In this document: positions 1 to 5,721 of the stretch, in pieces
Numbering within the stretch: the stretch's first letter is position 1
Layout: each line of letters opens with the position of its first letter
Origin: Lachnoclostridium sp.
GTDB taxonomy: Bacteria > Bacillota > Clostridia > Lachnospirales > Lachnospiraceae
Assembly: GCA_003445895.1 (NCBI GenBank)
Contig: DMCD01000193.1
Coordinates: 724 to 6,691 of the forward strand
DNA length: 5,968 bases
Reading direction: 5' to 3'
The notes under the pieces: model-generated
What the model was told of the DNA's origin: nothing
Databases searched by the model: none
The model's input: only the letters and a program-made list of their open reading frames with translations
Made by a program: the position numbers and the translations under genes

Positions 1-818
1 GTGTCGAGGAGCTGTTTGAGGCACGTAAGCCGAAGGGTCTTGCCATCATCGCAGAGTTCGGCGGCGTGGCAACCCTGAAGGATACCAAGAAGAAGAGAGA
101 GATCGTTGTCACCGACAACGAAACCGGAAACAGCAAGACCTACCTGATCCCCTACGGATCCCGCATCAAGGTGAAGGACGGAGATATTCTGGAGGCCGGC
201 GATGAGCTGACCGAAGGAAGCGTGAACCCCCACGATCTGCTTAAGATCAAGGGCGTGCGCGCGGTACAGGATTACCTGCTGAAGGAAGTTCAGAGAGTTT
301 ACCGCCTGCAGGGTGTTGAGATCAACGATAAGCATATCGAGATGATCGTTCATCAGATGCTGAAGAAGATCAAGATTGATGAGGCGGGTGATTCCGACCA
401 GCTTCCCGGCACGACGGTGGAGTTCCTCGACTTCGAAGAGATGAACCGGAAACTGGAGGCAGAGGGCAAGGCCCCGGCCACCGGCCGCCGGATTATCCTT
501 GGTATTACCAAGGCATCTCTGGCAACCGATTCCTTCATGTCTGCGGCTTCTTTCCAGGAGACCACCAAGATCCTGACAGAGGCGGCTATCTACGGCAAGA
601 CCGACAAGCTGGTCGGCCTGAAGGAGAACGTCATTATCGGTAAGCTGATTCCTGCAGGAACCGGCATGAAGCGTTACCACACGGTGAAGCTCAGCACGGA
701 CGCAAAGGAAGAGGCAGAGGTGCCGGAGGTTTATGAGGCACCGGAGGAAGGAGAACCTCTTGAGCTGGATGAGGCAGACCGCATTGTCCTGAACGAAGAG
801 GAATCCATCATAGAGTAA
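1..818 (+). CDS. rpoC: DNA-directed RNA polymerase subunit beta' (C-terminal part, 5' truncated by window edge)
   Basis: Beta' forms one side of the RNA polymerase active-site cleft. This is its last 271 codons, read in the frame that opens at base 3, with TAA at 816-818. The reading frame runs in from the window edge as [12 protein letters not shown], the conserved RpoC stretch, so the GTG at 66 is an internal valine codon and not a start. Further conserved blocks follow in order: [15 protein letters not shown] (about 201-245), [14 protein letters not shown] (about 300-341), [12 protein letters not shown] with SAASFQETT (about 501-566), and [16 protein letters not shown] (618-665). These are the C-terminal Rpb1 domain 5 signatures; the catalytic NADFDGDQM loop lies upstream of the window. 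The protein ends in a roughly 40-residue acidic tail (from about base 696) rich in Glu and Asp, which is variable in this family. Identification is secure. The gene is presumably preceded by rpoB outside the window. Confidence 0.98.
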   Translation, partial: VEELFEARKPKGLAIIAEFGGVATLKDTKKKREIVVTDNETGNSKTYLIPYGSRIKVKDGDILEAGDELTEGSVNPHDLLKIKGVRAVQDYLLKEVQRVYRLQGVEINDKHIEMIVHQMLKKIKIDEAGDSDQLPGTTVEFLDFEEMNRKLEAEGKAPATGRRIILGITKASLATDSFMSAASFQETTKILTEAAIYGKTDKLVGLKENVIIGKLIPAGTGMKRYHTVKLSTDAKEEAEVPEVYEAPEEGEPLELDEADRIVLNEEESIIE

Positions 819-829
819 AGAATCTGTGA

Positions 830-851
830 GTGCCCGGCACATGCCGGGCAC
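830..851 (+). other. Perfect 9-bp hairpin just after rpoC
   Basis: GTGCCCGGC (830-838) and GCCGGGCAC (843-851) pair perfectly around the four-base loop ACAT, starting 11 bases after the rpoC stop. It is followed by AGGAAAAAAC rather than a T-run, and the bases before it do not form an A-run long enough for a minus-strand terminator. It is therefore not a canonical intrinsic terminator in either direction. It may be a 3'-end stabiliser or processing site, or may add to the true terminator 13 bases downstream. The structure is seen directly; the role is inference. Confidence 0.6.
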
Positions 852-863
852 AGGAAAAAACGG

Positions 864-912
864 GGCTGTCGCGGGGGAACAGAATGGTTTTTACCTGGCG
901 GCAGCCTTTTTT
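864..912 (+). terminator. Intrinsic terminator after rpoC
   Basis: GGCTGTCGC (864-872) pairs with GCGGCAGCC (898-906), nine pairs including one G-U. The loop is 25 bases and six T residues (907-912) follow at once. An A-run at 855-860 could extend the stem into the T-run and make it bidirectional. The loop is longer than in most intrinsic terminators, so efficiency is uncertain. It would end the rpoBC transcript, and it sits only 16 bases upstream of the ribosome binding site of the next gene. Confidence 0.75.
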
Positions 913-944
913 CAGCGGGGAGAACAACAGGAGGAATATCGGCT

Positions 945-2147
945 ATGAGCAGAAAACTCACATCCTGCAAAGTAAAGAGGATCGCGGCAACAGGAGTGCT
1001 GGCGGCCGTCATGGCAATCAGCGGCTGCGGAAGCAAGGCGGACGCGGCGGTGGCCGCAGGTCCGGCTCAGACTGTGGCGGAGGTGCAGCAGGTGGTTACG
1101 CAAGCTGCGGAGACTACAGCTCAGGTTCTTAAGAATATGTATGTAACCGGCGATGTGGTCAATGTAAGAAAGAGCCCGGAACAGAAGGAGGGCAACATCA
1201 TCGGAACCGTGCGCTATGGCGACAATGTGGCGGTGGCGGAGATCAACGGCGAGTGGGCAACCATCAGCCTGAACGGCGCGAATTACTATGTGTCCGTCCA
1301 GTTCCTGGCAGACCGGAAGCCGGCCGAGACTACGGCACCGGCGACCGCTGCGGCACCGGAGACGGCAGCGGCAGAGACTGCAAAGGCTTCTTCCGGCACG
1401 GAGACGGTAACACTGAATCCGTCCTGGAAGTATGCGGATTTCTCGGCCATTCACAGCGGTGCGGCAACACTGTACCGCGCATCCGGAAACCGGAAGAACA
1501 AGACGGTCTGCGTCAATGCGGGACACGGATGCAGCGGCGGCGGCAACTACAAAACGCTCAGCCATCCCGACGGCACACCGAAGGTAACCGGCGGAACAAC
1601 GGCGGCCGGCGCGGTGAAGTCCACGGCCATCTCCTCCGGCATGGAGTTTGCGGACGGAACCGCAGAGTCCACGGTGACCCTGAAGGAGGCCATGATCCTG
1701 AAAGAGAAGCTTCTGGCTGCAGGATATGACGTTCTGATGATCCGCGAGAGCAGCGACGTACAGCTGGACAATATCGCCAGAACCGTCATCGCCAACAACA
1801 TGGCGGACTGTCACATCGCGATTCACTGGGATTCCACATCCAGCAACAAGGGCGCCTTTTATATGAGCGTGCCGAATGTGGCAAGCTACCGCGCCATGGA
1901 ACCGGTGGCCTCCCACTGGCAGGAGCACAACCGTCTGGGCGACAGCCTGATTTCCGGACTGCAGTCCAACGGCGTAAAGATTTTCTCCGGCGGCTCCATG
2001 GAGATGGACCTGACCCAGACCTCCTATTCCACCATTCCGAGCGTGGATATCGAGCTGGGCGACAAGGTGTCCGACCACTCCGAGGGTACGCTCTCGCAGC
2101 TGGCCACGGGCCTTCTTGCCGGAATCAATCAGTTCTTCGGTTTCTGA
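945..2147 (+). CDS. SH3-domain N-acetylmuramoyl-L-alanine amidase lipoprotein (Amidase_3 type)
   Basis: This is predicted to be a membrane-anchored zinc amidase that cleaves the bond between MurNAc and L-Ala in peptidoglycan. The product is 400 residues. Residues 1-27 form a lipoprotein signal peptide (basic n-region, hydrophobic core) with lipobox ISGC, so Cys28 should be the lipidated N-terminus. A helical Ala/Gln/Thr spacer leads to a bacterial SH3-like domain at about 65-122 (VVNVRKSP, GTVRYGD, YYVSVQFL), a likely wall-binding module. An Ala/Thr/Glu/Pro linker spans about 126-153. The catalytic domain covers about 186-400: NAGHG (zinc ligand His194), Glu241 in AESTVTL as second ligand, His294 in IAIHWDS as third, and Glu370 in VDIELG as catalytic glutamate. 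All key residues are present. The ATG at 945 has AGGAGG at 929-934, ten bases upstream. Codons look richer in G and C than in the str genes. The gene has intrinsic terminators on both sides and no obvious promoter. Family assignment is strong; the physiological role (cell separation, turnover or sporulation) cannot be told. Confidence 0.93.
   Translation: MSRKLTSCKVKRIAATGVLAAVMAISGCGSKADAAVAAGPAQTVAEVQQVVTQAAETTAQVLKNMYVTGDVVNVRKSPEQKEGNIIGTVRYGDNVAVAEINGEWATISLNGANYYVSVQFLADRKPAETTAPATAAAPETAAAETAKASSGTETVTLNPSWKYADFSAIHSGAATLYRASGNRKNKTVCVNAGHGCSGGGNYKTLSHPDGTPKVTGGTTAAGAVKSTAISSGMEFADGTAESTVTLKEAMILKEKLLAAGYDVLMIRESSDVQLDNIARTVIANNMADCHIAIHWDSTSSNKGAFYMSVPNVASYRAMEPVASHWQEHNRLGDSLISGLQSNGVKIFSGGSMEMDLTQTSYSTIPSVDIELGDKVSDHSEGTLSQLATGLLAGINQFFGF
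1320..1403 (+). repeat. Low-complexity linker-coding tract inside the amidase gene
   Basis: The tract encodes residues about 126-153, almost entirely Ala, Thr, Glu and Pro. The DNA is degenerate, with recurring GCGGCACCGG and GAGACGGC-like units. It joins the SH3-like domain to the catalytic domain and is a typical extracellular flexible linker. Such tracts often vary in length between strains; that is expectation, not something seen here. Confidence 0.6.
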
Positions 2148-2167
2148 TTCTGAATATCGATCTTCTG

Positions 2168-2201
2168 GGCCGTTCCGCTTAGGCGGAGCGGCCTTTATTT
2201 T
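2168..2201 (+). terminator. Strong intrinsic terminator after the amidase gene
   Basis: GGCCGTTCCGC (2168-2178) pairs with GCGGAGCGGCC (2183-2193), eleven pairs with a single G-U, around the tetraloop TTAG. TTTATTTT (2194-2201) follows immediately. This is a textbook intrinsic terminator, 20 bases after the amidase stop codon. It insulates the str operon from upstream transcription, so the genes from rpsL onward depend on the promoter at 2218. Confidence 0.92.
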
Positions 2202-2217
2202 ACGATATACATTTTGC

Positions 2218-2246
2218 TTGACAGGGAGATTTTGACCATATATAAT
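2218..2246 (+). promoter_or_regulatory. Consensus sigma-A promoter of the str operon (rpsL-rpsG-fusA)
   Basis: TTGACA (2218-2223) and TATAAT (2241-2246) match the housekeeping sigma consensus at all twelve positions, with an optimal 17-base spacer. The -35 box starts 17 bases beyond the T-run of the preceding terminator. The expected start of transcription is about 2252-2254. Such a perfect promoter fits the very high expression needed for ribosomal proteins and EF-G. Confidence 0.93.
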
Positions 2247-2254
2247 CTTATGGT

Positions 2255-2278
2255 GCGCGCAGGGGGCATACTGCGCGC
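2255..2278 (+). promoter_or_regulatory. 5'-terminal hairpin of the rpsL leader
   Basis: GCGCGCAG (2255-2262) and CTGCGCGC (2271-2278) are a perfect 8-bp inverted repeat around the loop GGGGCATA. The stem begins within about three bases of the predicted transcript start. A stable stem at the extreme 5' end can protect mRNA from 5'-end-dependent decay, as known for ompA in Escherichia coli. It could also be a protein-binding leader or a DNA operator. No T-run follows, so it is not a terminator. The loop's 3' side and the start of the right arm (GCATACTGC) recur in the tuf leader hairpin. Confidence 0.7.
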
Positions 2279-2313
2279 TAAAATAAGCTATTTGCAACCA
2301 CAGACAATATCAC

Positions 2314-2322
2314 AGGAGGTGA
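2314..2322 (+). promoter_or_regulatory. Ribosome binding site that fixes the rpsL start
   Basis: AGGAGGTGA is a full complement to the 3' end of 16S rRNA. It lies five bases before the ATG at 2328, or eight counted from the AGGAGG core. The frame stays open upstream to a TTG at 2214, but that codon lies before the promoter's transcription start, so the upstream extension cannot be translated from this mRNA. Confidence 0.9.
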
Positions 2323-2327
2323 AAAGG

Positions 2328-2747
2328 ATGCCTACATTTAACCAGTTAGTAAGAAAGGGAAGACAGACATCTGTGAAAAAACCTACTGCTCCGGCACTGC
2401 ACAGAGGATACAATTCTCTGCAGAAGAAGGCAACAGAGGTTTCTTCACCGCAGAAGAGAGGCGTTTGCACAGCTGTTAAGACAGCTACACCGAAGAAGCC
2501 GAACTCTGCTCTGAGAAAGATTGCGAGAGTACGTCTCTCCAACGGAATCGAAGTAACCAGCTATATCCCGGGTGAGGGCCACAACCTGCAGGAGCACAGC
2601 GTCGTGCTTATCCGCGGCGGCCGTGTTAAGGATCTGCCCGGTACCAGATACCACATCATCAGAGGAACTCTGGATACCGCCGGCGTAGCTGACAGAAAGC
2701 AGGCCCGTTCCAAGTACGGTGCCAAGAGACCGAAGGTTAAGAAGTAA
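2328..2747 (+). CDS. rpsL: 30S ribosomal protein S12
   Basis: S12 lies at the decoding centre of the 30S subunit and governs accuracy and tRNA selection. The product is 139 residues, starting [12 protein letters not shown]. It has the conserved blocks PQKRGVC (41-47), [11 protein letters not shown] (54-64), [10 protein letters not shown] (82-91), [10 protein letters not shown] (96-105) and [10 protein letters not shown] (122-131). It is longer than the 124-residue Escherichia coli protein by an insertion near residues 15-30, as is usual in Bacillota. Lys56, Lys101 and Pro104, which match E. coli Lys43, Lys88 and Pro91 (counting Met), are the unmutated forms at the classic streptomycin-resistance positions. 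Asp102 matches the residue methylthiolated by RimO in other bacteria. It is the first gene of the str operon, and the consensus promoter lies 82 bases upstream of the start codon. Confidence 0.98.
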   Translation: MPTFNQLVRKGRQTSVKKPTAPALHRGYNSLQKKATEVSSPQKRGVCTAVKTATPKKPNSALRKIARVRLSNGIEVTSYIPGEGHNLQEHSVVLIRGGRVKDLPGTRYHIIRGTLDTAGVADRKQARSKYGAKRPKVKK

Positions 2748-2924
2748 TTCAGCTCAGTTATAAGGTAACACATGTACCGGACCATGATATTGACCTGTGG
2801 GTTGCAGGGATTCATAGATTCGGACACGAACGCCTTACGAAACACTGAAAGGTGAGTACCTGAGATCTAATGAGAAAGCTTCGGCGTAAAGCCTGCTGAA
2901 GCAGTTATTAAGGAGGGAAGTAAC
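2748..2924 (+). promoter_or_regulatory. Long rpsL-rpsG spacer, candidate S7 regulatory leader
   Basis: This 177-base stretch has no convincing reading frame. The neighbouring rpsG-fusA gap is 15 bases, so a spacer this long inside the operon suggests RNA structure. The clearest element is GCTTCGGC (2878-2885) pairing with GCTGAAGC (2895-2902), eight pairs with one G-U, ending seven bases before the rpsG ribosome binding site (2910-2917). Weaker four- to five-base pairings link 2752-2767 with 2857-2864. In E. coli the rpsL-rpsG spacer is the binding target of S7 for translational feedback; a similar job here is inference. No good promoter is visible. Confidence 0.45.
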
Positions 2925-3395
2925 GTGCCACGTAAAAAACGTAATTTTAAGAGAGAGGTTTTAGCAGACCCGGTATACAACAACAAGATTGTAACAAAGC
3001 TCATCAACAACATTATGCTTGATGGCAAGAAGGGTGTTGCTGAAAAGATTGTTTACGGCGCATTTGATCGCGTCGCACAGGAGACCGGAAAAGATGCCCT
3101 TGAGGTCTTCGATCAGGCGATGAACAACATTATGCCGGTTCTGGAAGTAAAGGCAAAGAGAATCGGCGGCGCTACCTACCAGGTTCCGATTGAAGTTAAG
3201 CCGGAGAGAAGACAGACTCTGGCCCTTCGCTGGATTACCATGTTCTCCCGCAAGAGAGGCGAGAAGACACAGGAAGAGCGTCTTGCAAGAGAGCTCATGG
3301 ATGCAGCTAACAATACCGGCGCTTCCGTGAAGAGAAAAGAAGATATGCATAAGATGGCAGAGGCTAACAAGGCATTTGCTCATTACAGATTCTAA
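2925..3395 (+). CDS. rpsG: 30S ribosomal protein S7
   Basis: S7 nucleates assembly of the 30S head by binding the 3' major domain of 16S rRNA and lines the E-site tRNA path. The product is 156 residues, the usual length. It begins [18 protein letters not shown] after the initiator and carries [15 protein letters not shown] (27-41), [11 protein letters not shown] (82-92), RRQTLALRW (95-103) and the C-terminal [14 protein letters not shown]. The start is GTG at 2925, supported by AAGGAGGG at 2910-2917 with seven bases between and by conservation from the second residue on. TAA is followed at once by an in-frame TAG (3396-3398), a tandem stop. In E. coli S7 is the autoregulator of this operon. 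fusA follows 15 bases later, so the two are translated from one message. Confidence 0.98.
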   Translation: MPRKKRNFKREVLADPVYNNKIVTKLINNIMLDGKKGVAEKIVYGAFDRVAQETGKDALEVFDQAMNNIMPVLEVKAKRIGGATYQVPIEVKPERRQTLALRWITMFSRKRGEKTQEERLARELMDAANNTGASVKRKEDMHKMAEANKAFAHYRF

Positions 3396-3396
3396 T

Positions 3397-3403
3397 AGGA
3401 GGA
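3397..3403 (+). promoter_or_regulatory. Ribosome binding site supporting the TTG start of fusA
   Basis: AGGAGGA begins two bases after the rpsG stop codon (TAA, 3393-3395) and overlaps the backup TAG (3396-3398). From the end of AGGAGG to the TTG at 3411 there are eight bases. No other in-frame start codon lies between the upstream stop and the conserved N-terminus, so TTG is the only reasonable choice. Confidence 0.88.
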
Positions 3404-3410
3404 TTGGGCT

Positions 3411-5531
3411 TTGGCTGTAAGAGAATATCCGTTAGAGAGAACCAGAAACATCGGAATCATGGCCCATATCGATGCGGGTAAGACGACTCTGACCGAGCGT
3501 ATCCTGTATTATACCGGTATTAACTACAAGATCGGCGATACCCATGAGGGTACGGCGACCATGGACTGGATGAAGCAGGAGCAGGAGAGAGGTATCACCA
3601 TCACATCTGCTGCTACCACCTGCCACTGGACACACGAGAAGTTCCACAAGAAGATTCCGGGTGCTCTGGAGCACAGAATCAACATCATCGATACTCCCGG
3701 ACACGTTGACTTTACCGTAGAGGTTGAGAGATCTCTCCGTGTTCTGGACGGCGCTGTCGGCGTATTTGACGCAAAGAGCGGTGTTGAGCCCCAGTCTGAG
3801 AACGTATGGCGTCAGGCTGATACCTACCACGTTCCGAGAATCGCATTTATCAATAAGATGGACGTTGTCGGTGCCGACTTCTTCCATTCTGTAGATACCA
3901 TTCATGACCGTCTGGGCAAGAACACCATCATGGTGCAGATCCCGATCGGCCGTGAGGAGACCTTCCAGGGCATCATCGACCTCTTCGAGATGAAGGCATA
4001 CTACTATAAGGACGACAAGGGCGACGATATCGAGATTACCGACGTTCCGGACGACCTGAAGGATGATGCAGAGCTCTACAGAACCGAGATGATCGAGAAG
4101 ATCTGTGAGCTTGATGATGACCTGATGATGAAGTACCTTGACGGCGAGGAGCCCTCCGAAGAGGAGATGAAGGCTGCACTCCGCAAGGGAACCATCGAGA
4201 ACAGAGCGATTCCGTGCCTCTGCGGTACCGCATACAGAAACAAGGGTGTTCAGAAGCTTCTGGACGCAGTTCTTGACTATATGCCGGCTCCGACCGATGT
4301 ACCGGATATCGAGGGTACCGACCTGGACGGCAACCCGGTTGTGAGACATTCCTCTGATGAGGAGCCGTTCTCCGCTCTGGTATTCAAGATTATGACAGAC
4401 CCGTTCGTAGGAAAGCTTGCTTACTTCCGTGTTTACTCCGGCGTCTGCAAGTCCGGTTCCTATGTACTGAACGCTTCCAAGGGCAAGAAGGAGCGTGTCG
4501 GCCGTCTGCTTCAGATGCATGCGAACAAGAGAAACGAGCTGGATGAGGTATTCTCCGGCGATATCGCTGCAGCAGTAGGCTTCAAGAACTCCACCACCGG
4601 TGATACCATCTGCGACGAGCAGCATCCGGTTATTCTGGAGTCCATGGAGTTCCCGGAGCCGGTTATCAGCATTGCCATCGAGCCGAAGACCAAGGCTTCC
4701 CAGGGCAAGATGACCGACGCACTGCAGAAGCTGGCTGAGGAGGACCCGACCTTCCGCGTAAAGACCAACGAAGAGACCGGTCAGACCATCATTTCCGGTA
4801 TGGGCGAGCTCCATCTGGAGATTATCGTAGACCGTCTGCTGCGTGAGTTCAACGTAGAGGCAAATGTCGGCGATCCGCAGGTTGCTTACAAAGAGACATT
4901 TACCAAGCCGGCTGAGGTTGAAGTTAAGTATGCTAAGCAGTCCGGTGGTAAGGGCCAGTACGGTCATGTAAAGATGAAGTTCGAGCCGATGGATCCGAAC
5001 GCAGAAGAGACCTTCACATTCGAGTCCACCGTTGTCGGCGGTGCTATTCCGAAGGAGTACATCCCGGCAGTCGAGGACGGTGTCAGAGAGGCTACCGGCA
5101 GCGGTATTCTCGGCGGATATCCGGTTCTCGGTGTTCATGCCAACGTTTACGATGGTTCCTATCACGAGGTCGACTCCTCCGAGATGGCGTTCCATATCGC
5201 AGGCTCCATGGCATTCAAGCAGGCTATGCAGAAGGCTTCTCCGGTTCTCCTTGAGCCGATCATGAAGATTGACGTAACCATGCCGGAAGAGTACATGGGC
5301 GATGTTATCGGCGATATCAACTCCAGAAGAGGCCGTATCGAGGGTATGGAAGACATCGGCGGCGGCAAGATGGTCAAGGCCTTCGTTCCGCTGGCTGAGA
5401 TGTCCGGTTACGCAACCGACCTTCGTTCCAGAACACAGGGACGTGGTAACTACTCTATGTTCTTCGACAGATATGAGCCGGTTCCGAAGAATGTTCAGGA
5501 TAAGATTCTTTCCGGTGAGAAGGGCAGATAA
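3411..5531 (+). CDS. fusA: Translation elongation factor G
   Basis: EF-G is the GTPase that moves tRNAs and mRNA through the ribosome and, with RRF, splits spent ribosomes. The product is 706 residues. The GTPase domain has G1 AHIDAGKTT (18-26, Lys24), G2 RGITI (60-64), G3 DTPGH (94-98, catalytic-loop His98), G4 NKMD (148-151) and a G5-like CGTA (271-274) where SA is more usual. Domain II follows (about 318-405, with [10 protein letters not shown] and GDIAAAVG), then domain III with GMGELHLE (463-470). Domain IV has [10 protein letters not shown] (511-520) and the tip loop DGSYHEVDS (581-589, His585). Domain V has PEEYMGDV and SRRGRIEGM (about 625-646). Compared with the Bacillus subtilis protein as I recall it, about 12 extra residues lie at 75-86, between switch I and G3. 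The start is TTG. It is cotranscribed with rpsL and rpsG. Confidence 0.98.
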   Translation: MAVREYPLERTRNIGIMAHIDAGKTTLTERILYYTGINYKIGDTHEGTATMDWMKQEQERGITITSAATTCHWTHEKFHKKIPGALEHRINIIDTPGHVDFTVEVERSLRVLDGAVGVFDAKSGVEPQSENVWRQADTYHVPRIAFINKMDVVGADFFHSVDTIHDRLGKNTIMVQIPIGREETFQGIIDLFEMKAYYYKDDKGDDIEITDVPDDLKDDAELYRTEMIEKICELDDDLMMKYLDGEEPSEEEMKAALRKGTIENRAIPCLCGTAYRNKGVQKLLDAVLDYMPAPTDVPDIEGTDLDGNPVVRHSSDEEPFSALVFKIMTDPFVGKLAYFRVYSGVCKSGSYVLNASKGKKERVGRLLQMHANKRNELDEVFSGDIAAAVGFKNSTTGDTICDEQHPVILESMEFPEPVISIAIEPKTKASQGKMTDALQKLAEEDPTFRVKTNEETGQTIISGMGELHLEIIVDRLLREFNVEANVGDPQVAYKETFTKPAEVEVKYAKQSGGKGQYGHVKMKFEPMDPNAEETFTFESTVVGGAIPKEYIPAVEDGVREATGSGILGGYPVLGVHANVYDGSYHEVDSSEMAFHIAGSMAFKQAMQKASPVLLEPIMKIDVTMPEEYMGDVIGDINSRRGRIEGMEDIGGGKMVKAFVPLAEMSGYATDLRSRTQGRGNYSMFFDRYEPVPKNVQDKILSGEKGR

Positions 5532-5546
5532 TATAGTTCCTGGTCC

Positions 5547-5588
5547 GTTCAGCACCTCCGTCACAGAATGCAGCACAGGGTGCTGAAC
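5547..5588 (+). other. Long hairpin between fusA and tuf, with an alternative pairing
   Basis: GTTCAGCACC (5547-5556) pairs perfectly with GGTGCTGAAC (5579-5588), and a T-G pair (5557/5578) extends it to eleven. The loop is 20 bases. A second copy of CAGCAC at 5571-5576 can instead pair with GTGCTG (5580-5585) around the loop AGG, competing for the same right arm. There is no T-run after it (AGTTACAAAT follows), so it is not a standard intrinsic terminator. It may be the fusA 3' end, a processing site, or a leaky attenuator ahead of the tuf promoter. Confidence 0.6.
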
Positions 5589-5603
5589 AGTTACAAATAT
5601 TAC

Positions 5604-5632
5604 TTGATAAAATAAGCATGAGATGCTAAAAT
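5604..5632 (+). promoter_or_regulatory. tuf: Sigma-A promoter of tuf
   Basis: TTGATA (5604-5609) and TAAAAT (5627-5632) each miss the consensus by one base, with the ideal 17-base spacer. A TG one base before the -10 box makes it an extended -10 promoter. Transcription should start near 5639. The spacer contains AGCAT-GAG-ATGCT (5615-5627), a short palindrome touching the -10 box. This gives tuf its own transcription in addition to any read-through from fusA, as expected for the most abundant cell protein. Confidence 0.85.
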
Positions 5633-5642
5633 GTAGCTATTC

Positions 5643-5677
5643 GGGACTGCAGAAGGCGGATAGCATACTGCAGTCCC
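5643..5677 (+). promoter_or_regulatory. 5'-terminal hairpin of the tuf leader
   Basis: GGGACTGCAG (5643-5652) and CTGCAGTCCC (5668-5677) form a perfect 10-bp stem around a 15-base loop ending GCATA. It starts about four bases after the predicted transcript start, the same architecture as the rpsL leader, and shares GCATACTGC across the loop/right-arm junction. GCGG in the loop (5656-5659) could pair with CCGC just downstream (5683-5686) as a small pseudoknot, which is speculative. No T-run follows. Likely roles are mRNA stability or a regulatory leader. Confidence 0.7.
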
Positions 5678-5721
5678 AAAAGCCGCAGAATAAGGTATAA
5701 AATCTTAGGAGGATTATTACA

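Noticed and set aside
66..818. A separate gene starting with GTG at 66
   Set aside because: The frame is open from base 3 and the preceding residues are conserved RpoC sequence, so this is the interior of rpoC.
2281..2293. Small AAATA-AGC-TATTT stem in the rpsL leader
   Set aside because: Five A-T pairs around a three-base loop would be unstable, and no T-run or conserved element adjoins it.
912..2297. Open frame of 461 codons on the minus strand opposite the amidase gene
   Set aside because: The Arg/His/Cys-rich composition is typical of an antisense shadow of a GC-rich gene. It would also cross the promoter and terminator ahead of rpsL, and it matches no family I know.
2214..2327. N-terminal extension of S12 from a TTG at 2214
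   Set aside because: It would overlap the consensus promoter and begin before the transcription start. The conserved S12 N-terminus and a perfect ribosome binding site place the start at 2328.
2766..2774. TAACACATG, resembling the 5' region of 16S rRNA, in the rpsL-rpsG spacer
   Set aside because: Nine bases is a short match, the flanks differ, and that part of 16S rRNA is not where S7 binds. Treated as coincidence.
2790..2818. Possible promoter in the rpsL-rpsG spacer (TTGACC, 17 bases, CATAGA)
   Set aside because: The -35 half is good but the -10 half matches the consensus at only three positions. Shifting the -10 gives a 19-base spacer. Too weak to call.
3432..5576. Open frame of 714 codons on the minus strand opposite fusA
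   Set aside because: It is a shadow of the strongly biased codon use of fusA. It shows no recognisable domain, is Leu/Val/Arg/His-rich as antisense frames tend to be, and has no ribosome binding site that I can see. The + strand gene is unmistakable EF-G.
5608..5617. TAAAATAAGC shared by the tuf promoter spacer and the rpsL leader (2279-2288)
   Set aside because: The match is A/T-rich, lies in different contexts (untranscribed spacer versus leader after the hairpin) and is likely chance, unlike the GCATACTGC match, which occupies equivalent hairpin positions.
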